Below, one piece after another: positions 1-4,543 of a stretch of DNA of 5,035 bases. This stretch comes from Cyanobacteria bacterium UBA5018 (GTDB taxonomy: Bacteria; Cyanobacteriota; Cyanobacteriia; PCC-6307; Cyanobiaceae). Position 1 is the stretch's first letter. Each line of letters begins with the position of its first letter. The notes under the pieces were generated by a model. It ran no database searches and had not been told where the DNA came from. It saw nothing but the letters and a program-made list of their open reading frames with translations. The position numbers and the translations under genes were made by a program. Location of the stretch: assembly GCA_002396505.1 (NCBI GenBank), contig DGYA01000071.1, forward strand, positions 1-5,035, given 5' to 3'.

Positions 1-1085
1 CTCACCAGAGCCGCCAGCCGCGGCGGGCCGCTCCCCAGCCGGCGGCCGATCTCCGCAGTGGGCCAGCAGCGGGCCGGCAGGCCGAGGTCGGCCTGCAATT
101 GAGCCAGTAGGCGCCGGCCGCCCGGCCCCAGGGTGTTGGGCCTGCTTAAGGCATCGCTGGCCATGGCGGCCAGCAATTGGGGATCCTGCAGCGGCCCAAT
201 CCAAAGCGGTCCGCTGATCGCCAGAGCAGAACTCACACCCGCTGGGCAGCAACAGGGCAGCCACCGACCCAGCTTGAGCAGCGACTGCACCTGCTGATCA
301 CCGCAGCCGTGACAGTGGGCGATCAGCCCCAGCTGCTCCTCTTCCCTTGGAGCCGGTCGCCGGGTGATGCGCACGGCCGTGCGAAAGGTGCGGCCCTCAC
401 TGAAGGAAAACAGTGGTTCCAGGCCCCTACCCATGGCCCAGGCGGCGCGGGCCTGGCTGCCGAGCTGCAGCCGCAGGGCCAGTTCCCAGCTGGCCGGATG
501 GGCCCGGGCGCTGGCCCCAAGGGAGCGGATGGCGGCGCGGCGGTCATGGCCGGTGGGGGAACGGCCATCGCTGCTGGCTAGGTAGAGCACCCCGGGGCAG
601 GCCACCGCCTCGATCGCCAGGGGCAGCAGGGCGCTGGGGCAACCGAAGGCGTCTAGATCCACCAGCTCGAAGCGCTGCTGCCGCTGCAGACAGCCCGCCA
701 GCAGGGCCAGGGCTTTCAGTTGGCTGATGTTGACCCGCTCCGCCAGCACCGCCAGGTTGGCTTGCAGGGCCGGCAGGCGGTCTGGATCGGCATCGTTGGC
801 CCAGATCTCCGTGGCATCCGTCTCCAGCCCGTAGCGCAGGGCGCGGATGCCGCAGCCGGCCATCAGATCGAGCACCCGCAAGCGAGCTGGCTGCGCCCCC
901 CAGTGGCACAACTGGCGCGCCAACAGCACCCCTAGATCTCGGCTTGGGCGGGATTCGGAGCGGAAAAACCCCTCGCCCAGCCGCAGAACGGCCTCCCCCT
1001 CTGTCAGCAGGTCTGCCTCGATCCCTGCTTCTGGCAGCTCTGGCGGGGGCAGCTCTGGAGGGGGGTTCGCGCAATAGTGATCCAC
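1..1085 (-). CDS. trm1: tRNA (guanine-N2)-dimethyltransferase, Trm1 family; 3' end cut by window edge
   Basis: Trm1 enzymes transfer two methyl groups from S-adenosylmethionine to N2 of a guanine in tRNA, classically G26. Aquifex Trm1 also modifies G27. The reading frame is open from 1085 to the window edge, about 361 codons. Seen in order (residues counted from the GTG at 1085): TEGEA near 28-32; SRDLGVLLA near 48-56, matching the family NRDL region; the SAM-binding motif VLDLMAGCGIR at 71-81; the acidic motif DLDAFG at 143-148; cysteines 258, 261 and 278-280 in HCHGCG and CCCP, a likely zinc site; then a C-terminal region with PTAEIGRRLG. The start is uncertain. GTG 1085 is the in-frame start closest to the conserved domain. 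ATG 1181 would add a basic N-terminus (PRKLRRKLRR) and overlap the divergent hydrolase. An unusual proline-rich stretch, PPPELPPPELPE, precedes the domain. The family call is firm; the start is not. Confidence 0.9.
   Translation of the reverse strand, partial: MDHYCANPPPELPPPELPEAGIEADLLTEGEAVLRLGEGFFRSESRPSRDLGVLLARQLCHWGAQPARLRVLDLMAGCGIRALRYGLETDATEIWANDADPDRLPALQANLAVLAERVNISQLKALALLAGCLQRQQRFELVDLDAFGCPSALLPLAIEAVACPGVLYLASSDGRSPTGHDRRAAIRSLGASARAHPASWELALRLQLGSQARAAWAMGRGLEPLFSFSEGRTFRTAVRITRRPAPREEEQLGLIAHCHGCGDQQVQSLLKLGRWLPCCCPAGVSSALAISGPLWIGPLQDPQLLAAMASDALSRPNTLGPGGRRLLAQLQADLGLPARCWPTAEIGRRLGSGPPRLAALV
1033..1062. repeat. Two-copy 15-bp direct repeat in the trm1 N-terminus
   Basis: GGCAGCTCTGGCGGG (1033-1047) is followed immediately by GGCAGCTCTGGAGGG (1048-1062), with 14 of 15 bases identical. 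In the trm1 frame it encodes the PPPEL PPPEL linker before the conserved domain. It looks like a recent slippage duplication in a poorly conserved segment. Confidence 0.8.
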
Positions 1086-1105
1086 AGTCGCGTGGCCCAG
1101 GCCCG

Positions 1106-2119
1106 GTGCCCCCAGTTCACCACCAGCCTGCACCGTCCCGTGATCCGTCCGGCGCAGCTTCCGGCGCAGCTTCCGGGGCATGGTCTGAAGCATTCTCTGG
1201 CGCAGCTTCCGGCGACGACGACCCGCATTGGGGTGACCACGGCAGCTGGCAGTGGCGCGGCCAGAGTTGTCACTGGCGCGTGCTCGGCGAGGCGAGCCAT
1301 CCCCCCCTGGTGTTGGTGCATGGTTTCGCGGCCGGCAGTGGCCACTGGCGCCGCAACGCCGCCGCCTTGGCCGCGGCCGGCTGGCGGGTGTTCGCCCTCG
1401 ATCTGCTCGGTTTTGGGGCCTCCAGCCAGCCTTCTCTATGGCTGGACAATCGCCTTTGGGCTCGCCAATTGCAGGCCTTCTTGGAGCAGGTGGTCCAGGC
1501 CCCGGCGGTGCTGGTGGGCCATTCGCTGGGGGGCCTGGTGGTGCTCAGTTGCGCTGTTTTTTTTCCGGCCTGGGTTAGGGCGGTGGTGGCCGCCCCGCTG
1601 CCGGATCCGGCCCTGGTCGCCGGCCCCGGCGCCTGGTCGCGGCGGCCAGGCTGGCGCCGGCTGCGGCGCTGGTTGGTGATCCTGCTGTGCCGGCTGCTGC
1701 CCCTGGAGCTGTTGGTGCCCTTGATCGCCCATTCGCCGCTGCTGGATTTGGGCATTCAGTCGGCCTATGCCGCTCCCGTGATCGGCGATCAACAGCTGCA
1801 TCACCTGATTGCCCAGCCCGCCCGTCGGCCTGGCGCGGTAAGGGCGCTCCGCTCGATGAGCATTGCCATGGCCCTGAGGCCCCGGGCGGCCACCGCTCCG
1901 GCCCTGCTGGGGCGCCTGCGGCAGCCGATGTTGCTGCTGTGGGGCCGTCGCGATCAACTGGTGCCCTTGCGGGTGGCAACAGAAGTGCGGCGGCTGCGGG
2001 GCGACCTGCCCATAGAGCTGCTCGATCACTGCGGCCACTGCCCCCATGACGAGCAATCCGAGGCGTTTAACGCTGTATTGGTGAATTGGTTGGCCCAGTT
2101 TTGCGGGGCGGCCACGTAG
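1106..2119 (+). CDS. Alpha/beta-fold hydrolase, pheophytinase/dephytylase-like group
   Basis: This is an alpha/beta hydrolase of about 337 residues from the GTG at 1106. Seen: the oxyanion-hole strand LVLVHGFAAGSGHWRRN; DLLGFGAS; the nucleophile elbow GHSLGG with Ser140; LLLWGRRDQLVP with the probable acid Asp283; and CGHCPHDE with the probable catalytic His311. The pattern HGF...GHWR...DLLGFGAS is shared with cyanobacterial and plastid hydrolases that include pheophytinase and chlorophyll dephytylase. Substrate cannot be read from sequence; an ester of a pigment or lipid is an inference. A hydrophobic cap segment lies around LVILLCRLLPLELLVPLI. The start is uncertain: the frame is open back to ATG 944, but that would overlap trm1 by 142 bp, and GTG 1106 is the only usual alternative upstream of the conserved WGDHGSWQWRG segment. 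The N-terminus is a low-complexity Gly/Ala/Ser stretch made of 12-bp repeats. ilvH follows 48 bp downstream on the same strand. Confidence 0.85.
   Translation: MPPVHHQPAPSRDPSGAASGAASGAWSEAFSGAASGDDDPHWGDHGSWQWRGQSCHWRVLGEASHPPLVLVHGFAAGSGHWRRNAAALAAAGWRVFALDLLGFGASSQPSLWLDNRLWARQLQAFLEQVVQAPAVLVGHSLGGLVVLSCAVFFPAWVRAVVAAPLPDPALVAGPGAWSRRPGWRRLRRWLVILLCRLLPLELLVPLIAHSPLLDLGIQSAYAAPVIGDQQLHHLIAQPARRPGAVRALRSMSIAMALRPRAATAPALLGRLRQPMLLLWGRRDQLVPLRVATEVRRLRGDLPIELLDHCGHCPHDEQSEAFNAVLVNWLAQFCGAAT
1151..1210. repeat. Five-unit 12-bp tandem repeat in the hydrolase N-terminus
   Basis: Units in order are GGCGCAGCTTCC, GGCGCAGCTTCC, GGGGCATGGTCT, GAAGCATTCTCT and GGCGCAGCTTCC. Units 1, 2 and 5 are identical; units 3 and 4 have diverged but keep the period. 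In the hydrolase frame they encode GAAS, GAAS, GAWS, EAFS and GAAS, an apparently unstructured N-terminal linker. In the minus frame of trm1 they would encode a basic RKLRRKLRR stretch if that gene started further upstream. Confidence 0.85.
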
Positions 2120-2167
2120 CTTGAGACGCACACTGGGATGCCGCGCCCTCCCGATCGAGCCCCTCCT

Positions 2168-2698
2168 ATGAAGCACACCCTCTCGGTGCTGGTTGAAGAC
2201 GAGTCGGGGGCGTTGAGTCGCATCTCCGGGCTGTTCGCCCGCAGGGGTTTCAATATCGAGAGCCTGGCGGTGGGACCTGCTGAGACGGCAGGGGTTTCCC
2301 GGCTCACCATGGTGGTGGAGGGGGACGACCGCACCCTCGAACAGATGACCAAGCAGCTCGACAAGCTGGTCAATGTGCTCGGCGTGATCGACCTTTCCAC
2401 CATTCCGGCGGTGGAGCGGGAACTGATGTTGCTGAAGGTGTCGGCTCCGCCGGAGCAGCGCAGCGCCATCTTCGACCTGGTACAGGTGTTCCGGGCCAAG
2501 GTGGTGGATGTGGCCGATGAGGCCGTCACCCTTGAGGTGGTGGGCGATCCCGGCAAGCTGGTGGCCCTGGAAAGACTGATGGAGGCGTTCGGGATCCTGG
2601 AGATCGCCCGCACCGGCAAGGTGGCCCTGGAAAGAGCCTCGGGAGTGAACACCGAGCTGCTCAAGGCCACCGCCTCAGAAAAGCGCGTGCCCGCCTAA
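2168..2698 (+). CDS. ilvH: Acetolactate synthase small (regulatory) subunit
   Basis: IlvH binds the catalytic subunit IlvB, raises its activity and confers feedback inhibition by valine in branched-chain amino acid synthesis in the cytoplasm. The product is 176 residues, close to the family norm. An N-terminal ACT domain spans roughly residues 2-76, beginning MKHTLSVLVEDESGALSR, followed by the small-subunit C-terminal domain from about residue 84 (VERELMLLKV). Compared with E. coli IlvH from memory, the valine-site residues Gly14 and Asn29 are kept, Asn11 is Asp, and position 36 is Gly rather than Ala. ATG 2168 is chosen because it aligns with the family start; the frame is open to ATG 2138, but the ten extra residues (MPRPPDRAPP) look non-homologous. 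No good Shine-Dalgarno is visible. The short gap behind the hydrolase suggests co-transcription. The catalytic subunit gene is not in this window. Confidence 0.97.
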   Translation: MKHTLSVLVEDESGALSRISGLFARRGFNIESLAVGPAETAGVSRLTMVVEGDDRTLEQMTKQLDKLVNVLGVIDLSTIPAVERELMLLKVSAPPEQRSAIFDLVQVFRAKVVDVADEAVTLEVVGDPGKLVALERLMEAFGILEIARTGKVALERASGVNTELLKATASEKRVPA

Positions 2699-2701
2699 CG
2701 G

Positions 2702-2751
2702 CCCAGCCGCTGGCAGTCACCGCTGGGACTGGCCCAGCATCAGGGCTGGCC
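2702..2751. terminator. Candidate bidirectional terminator between convergent ilvH and cyclophilin genes
   Basis: The convergent genes are separated by only 41 bp, which holds overlapping inverted repeats. CCCAGC (2702-2707) pairs with GCTGGG (2722-2727). GGCCCAGC (2731-2738) pairs, with one bulged base, with GCTGGCC (2745-2751), reaching into the cyclophilin stop codon. No T-tract follows on either strand, so a standard intrinsic terminator is not shown. The position argues for a termination role; the mechanism is uncertain. Confidence 0.35.
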
Positions 2752-3450
2752 CTTCACCAGGGTGCCGCCGCTGAGCACCGACGCCTTGATGATCTTGTCG
2801 CCCTGGCTGAGACGATCTACCACCTCCATGCCCTGGCTCACCCGCCCGAAAACCGCGTAGCGGCCGTCCAGTTCAGGCAGGGCCTGCAGGGCCACATAGA
2901 ACTGGGCACTGGCAGAATTGGGGTCATTGGCGCGAGCCATGGCCACGGCGCCCCGCTGGTGGGTCAACACCAGCTCCCGGGTGATGCTTGTTGCCGTGAT
3001 CGGCTCGCCATAGCGGGGCTGGGCTTCCCCTTGACGCTTGATTTCAAGTGGGATCATGCGGCTGCTGCCAGTGGCGGGATCCACGTAGTTGCCCATGCCG
3101 TATTGGCTCGGGGGCACCGTGGCCTTGGCGCTGGTGGGATCGCCGCCCTGCACCACGAAAGGCACCGGTTCCTTCACCACCCGATGGAAAACGGTGCCGT
3201 TGTAAACGCCGCGTCGCACCAGATCCACGAAGTTGCCTGCCGTGAGTGGGGCGGCGTCACCGTCCAGCTCAATCTGAAACTCCCCCTTGCTGGTCTGCAG
3301 GCTGACGCTGGCCTTGCCGCTCAAGCAGGGGGAGGCGGCAAGGCCACAGCCCAGGGCCTGCTTGGGTTGATCGGCGGCACAGGCCGCCAGGGCCCAGGGG
3401 CAGAGGAGGATCAGGCCGCAGATCAACAGGCTGCGCAGGAGGCGATTCAT
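2740..3450 (-). CDS. Exported cyclophilin-type peptidyl-prolyl cis-trans isomerase, probable lipoprotein
   Basis: The product has 236 residues and should catalyse cis-trans isomerisation of X-Pro bonds outside the cytoplasm (periplasm or thylakoid lumen). The N-terminus MNRLLRSLL is basic, then hydrophobic to residue 23, ending in a lipobox LAAC with Cys24, so signal peptidase II processing is likely. The cyclophilin domain runs about 48-235. Seen: GNFVDLVRRGVYNGTVFHRV, with Arg90 matching the catalytic arginine of human CypA; FVVQGGDP at 98-105; MARANDPNSASAQFYVAL; and LDGRYAVFGRV. The position of the cyclosporin-contacting Trp121 of CypA is Glu here (LPELDG), and the His of KHVVFG is Tyr. 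A long segment between the QGGDP and MARA motifs resembles that of bacterial exported cyclophilins. It appears similar to Synechocystis sll0227, from memory. GGAG lies 4 nt before the ATG at 3450. Confidence 0.93.
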   Translation of the reverse strand: MNRLLRSLLICGLILLCPWALAACAADQPKQALGCGLAASPCLSGKASVSLQTSKGEFQIELDGDAAPLTAGNFVDLVRRGVYNGTVFHRVVKEPVPFVVQGGDPTSAKATVPPSQYGMGNYVDPATGSSRMIPLEIKRQGEAQPRYGEPITATSITRELVLTHQRGAVAMARANDPNSASAQFYVALQALPELDGRYAVFGRVSQGMEVVDRLSQGDKIIKASVLSGGTLVKGQP

Positions 3451-3680
3451 TGGGCTCCAGAGAACAGAAAAAGAGAAGGGCTGCTATTAAATAAAATCAG
3501 CAACTGGCTTGGCCAAGCATTCCCTAGCGAAGACTTGTTTAGCCAAGACTCGCCTAGGGAATACTTGCCTGGCGAATACTCGTATAGAGAAGACTCGTCA
3601 AGCGAATAATCGCATGGAGAAGGCTCGTATAGGGAAGAGTCTAGTGAAAACTTGCCTAGTGAAGTCCTGGAAAACACCAC
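3447..3680 (-). CDS. Possible small ORF with pentapeptide repeats overlapping the cyclophilin start (ATGA)
   Basis: An open frame of 77 codons starts at GTG 3680 and ends with a TGA that overlaps the cyclophilin ATG in the sequence ATGA, the geometry of translational coupling. The middle is a run of five-residue units such as SLYEY, SPGKY, SLGES and SLGNA, a direct consequence of the 15-bp DNA repeat. The C-terminus is hydrophobic (LLILFNSSPSLFLF). The most variable base of the DNA repeat falls at the third position of TCN serine codons in this frame, but other variable bases change the residue. No homolog is recognised, there is no clear ribosome site, and competing frames exist. It may be a chance open frame. 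Confidence 0.22.
   Translation of the reverse strand: MVFSRTSLGKFSLDSSLYEPSPCDYSLDESSLYEYSPGKYSLGESWLNKSSLGNAWPSQLLILFNSSPSLFLFSGAQ
3486..3516 (-). promoter_or_regulatory. Candidate promoter for the cyclophilin gene
   Basis: On the minus strand TTGGCC (3516-3511) is followed after 17 nt by TATTTAAT (3493-3486), about 36 nt before the ATG at 3450. The -35 match is weak. The short AT-rich block at 3484-3497 contrasts with the GC-rich genes around it, which is the main support. Confidence 0.3.
3507..3518. promoter_or_regulatory. Perfect 12-bp palindrome upstream of the cyclophilin gene
   Basis: GCTTGGCCAAGC is identical to its own reverse complement. It overlaps the weak -35 candidate of the cyclophilin promoter and the first degenerate unit of the 15-bp repeat array. 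It could be a dimeric repressor site or simply a chance product of the repeat. No known regulator is recognised. Confidence 0.3.
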
Positions 3681-3694
3681 TCAAGGCCAATTGA
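3509..3694 (+). CDS. Possible small pentapeptide-repeat ORF through the first array
   Basis: This plus-strand frame starts at TTG 3509 and ends with TGA after 61 codons. It consists almost wholly of units of the form L-A/G/E/V-K/N-T-R/C: LAKTC, LAKTR, LGNTC, LANTR and so on. Several variable bases of the 15-bp repeat are silent here: leucine is spelled TTA, CTA, TTG and CTG, and arginine and cysteine codons alternate C/T at the third base. The one short repeat unit lacks exactly three bases, so the frame is kept. The unit T-R-L-A-K loosely resembles pentapeptide-repeat proteins, but lacks their usual A-D/N-L core. There is no ribosome site or ATG start. Coding is a hypothesis. Confidence 0.22.
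   Translation: MAKHSLAKTCLAKTRLGNTCLANTRIEKTRQANNRMEKARIGKSLVKTCLVKSWKTPLKAN
3510..3671. repeat. Degenerate 15-bp tandem repeat, array A (about 11 units)
   Basis: Units begin at 3510 (weak), 3525, 3540, 3555, 3570, 3585, 3600, 3615, 3630, 3642 and 3657. Examples are TAGCGAAGACTTGTT, TAGCCAAGACTCGCC, TGGCGAATACTCGTA and TAGAGAAGACTCGTC. The 3630 unit is 12 bases, short by exactly one codon. Bases 3, 6 and 7 of the unit (G, A, A) are invariant across both arrays, and base 1 is nearly always T. The consensus has 6 G/C in 15, clearly lower than the flanking genes. The units abut without spacers. Confidence 0.88.
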
Positions 3695-3751
3695 GCCCTT
3701 ATGCAGTAAGGATTCTCAGCTGGCTGGGTCGCCGAAATGGCGGTTTTCCAG
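3667..3751. other. 85-nt foldable element, copy A (possible structured RNA or palindromic element)
   Basis: CTGGAAAAC (3667-3675) pairs perfectly with GTTTTCCAG (3743-3751), closing a loop that contains four successive hairpins: CTCAA/TTGAG (3680-3684, 3691-3695), CCTTA/TAAGG (3697-3701, 3707-3711), CTCAG/CTGGG (3715-3719, 3724-3728, one T-G pair) and CGCC/GGCG (3730-3733, 3739-3742), the last abutting the outer stem. The shape recalls a cloverleaf, but there is no T-loop sequence or other tRNA signature. A diverged copy follows the second repeat array. Confidence 0.5.
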
Positions 3752-3832
3752 AGTCTGCTTGGGAAGCCTGGTTTAGCGAATACTCGTTTAGCGAATACTC
3801 GTTTAGCGAATACTCATCTGGCGAAATCTTGA
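3737..3832 (+). CDS. Possible 31-residue ORF through the second array
   Basis: ATG 3737 opens a frame of 31 residues starting MAVFQSLLGKPG and continuing with LANTR, LANTR, LANTH and LAKS to TGA. This is the same phase of the repeat that is read in the plus frame through array A. In the second copy of the element the corresponding ATG is ATC, giving IAVFQTLPN and a stop. No Shine-Dalgarno precedes the ATG. It could be a short repeat peptide, a decayed remnant or chance. Confidence 0.18.
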   Translation: MAVFQSLLGKPGLANTRLANTRLANTHLAKS

Positions 3833-3833
3833 T
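3759..3833. repeat. 15-bp tandem repeat, array B (about 5 units)
   Basis: Units start at 3759 (weak, TTGGGAAGCCTGGTT), 3774, 3789, 3804 and 3819. The 3774 and 3789 units are identical (TAGCGAATACTCGTT) and the 3804 unit differs only in its last three bases (TAGCGAATACTCATC). The last is TGGCGAAATCTTGAT. This is the same repeat family as array A but more homogeneous, which suggests more recent expansion. Confidence 0.88.
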
Positions 3834-3847
3834 TGAGAGTGCTGTGT

Positions 3848-3945
3848 AAAACATCACTCAGGGGCAAGTCAGCCATAAGTACCCAAACTTTCCCCAGCGA
3901 CAAGGTTGCCGAAAAGGGCGGCGAAATCGCGGTTTTCCAGACTCT
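3848..3945. repeat. Diverged second copy of the foldable element (copy B)
   Basis: Its left end (3848-3860) matches copy A 3671-3683 at 12 of 13 bases. Its right end (3919-3945) matches copy A 3730-3756 at 24 of 27 bases, all three differences being C/G swaps. The interior differs, with a net gain of 12 bases. The outer AAAAC/GTTTT pairing is retained. Inside, GGGG and AAGT (3861-3869) can pair with ACTT and CCCC (3887-3895) across one mismatch. It ends 31 bp from the ycf4 stop codon, so it may also shape the 3' end of the ycf4 transcript. Confidence 0.6.
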
Positions 3946-3976
3946 TCCCAACTGATTCCTGGCCTGGTCGGTCGGT

Positions 3977-4543
3977 TCAGACCCCTTCCAGCGGCACGCC
4001 GAGGAAGCGGGCCAGCCGCGCGCCGGACAGCTCCAGATCGGCCAGGGGCATCGGTTCGCCGACGCGGGTGAGGGGCATGTCGCGGCGGCCCTGCACCTTC
4101 AGGGCCAGGCGGCGGCGGGGATTGAGGCCATCGCGCACCTCCACCTTCACGGCCTGGATCTGGCGCAGGGGAATCTCCACCTCTATCAGTTGGCGGAAAC
4201 CTTGGCGGCAGATGGTGGCGGTGCCGTTCTGCCGGTCGAAGCGATTGCTGCCAGCACCCACATCGATGCCGATCACCGCCCAGAGGTAGGTGGCCAGCAG
4301 CAGGGCTGCCAGGCCGTATAGACCCATCACCAGACCCTGGGGTACGAAGGTCAGCTCCGCCGGGTGTCCAATGGGCAGCAGATCCGTGCCTAGGAAGCTG
4401 GAGGCGCTGGTGAGCAGGAATCCCAGCCCACCACTGGTGACCACAGCGGCCATCAGCAAATTTGAGGGGCGACGGGAGCCCAGCACCTCCTGTTTCAGCA
4501 AGGTGGAGCTGGCGGCGGCGGAATCGGCCGTGGAGGAGGCCAT
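3977..4543 (-). CDS. ycf4: Photosystem I assembly protein Ycf4
   Basis: Ycf4 is a thylakoid membrane protein that assists assembly of photosystem I. It is important in algae; cyanobacterial mutants retain some photosystem I. The product has 188 residues, the usual length. Two membrane segments are visible, about 29-51 (NLLMAAVVTSGGLGFLL onward) and 69-91 (PQGLVMGLYGLAALLLATYL). The soluble domain follows, with the family features FVPQGLVM, IPLRQIQAVKVEVRDGLNPRR and PLADLELSGARLARFLGVPLE. The start ATG at 4543 fits the family N-terminus; no Shine-Dalgarno is seen on this strand. It is divergent from psbD across 167 bp. Downstream it faces the repeat region before the cyclophilin gene, which lies on the same strand. 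Confidence 0.97.
   Translation of the reverse strand: MASSTADSAAASSTLLKQEVLGSRRPSNLLMAAVVTSGGLGFLLTSASSFLGTDLLPIGHPAELTFVPQGLVMGLYGLAALLLATYLWAVIGIDVGAGSNRFDRQNGTATICRQGFRQLIEVEIPLRQIQAVKVEVRDGLNPRRRLALKVQGRRDMPLTRVGEPMPLADLELSGARLARFLGVPLEGV

Noticed and set aside
544..1074. Long minus-strand frame beginning MREPPSRAAP
   Set aside because: It lies in a different phase from the Trm1 frame, which carries clear family motifs. It is a shadow frame caused by high GC.
2959..3609. Plus-strand 216-codon frame ending in pentapeptides such as PGEYS
   Set aside because: Most of it is antisense to the cyclophilin gene, with no family resemblance; the repetitive tail only reflects the 15-bp DNA repeat.
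3667..3751. tRNA gene suggested by the cloverleaf-like fold
   Set aside because: No T-loop or D-loop consensus, wrong arm sizes and no CCA-compatible acceptor pattern; the outer stem is 9 bp.
3525..3833. CRISPR array
   Set aside because: The 15-bp units abut directly with no unique spacers and are far too short and degenerate for CRISPR repeats.
3652..3849. 65-codon plus frame with FSEYS repeats through array B
   Set aside because: Starts at TTG inside array A. Changes at the variable repeat bases are nonsynonymous in this phase, and it spans the foldable element without any recognisable domain.
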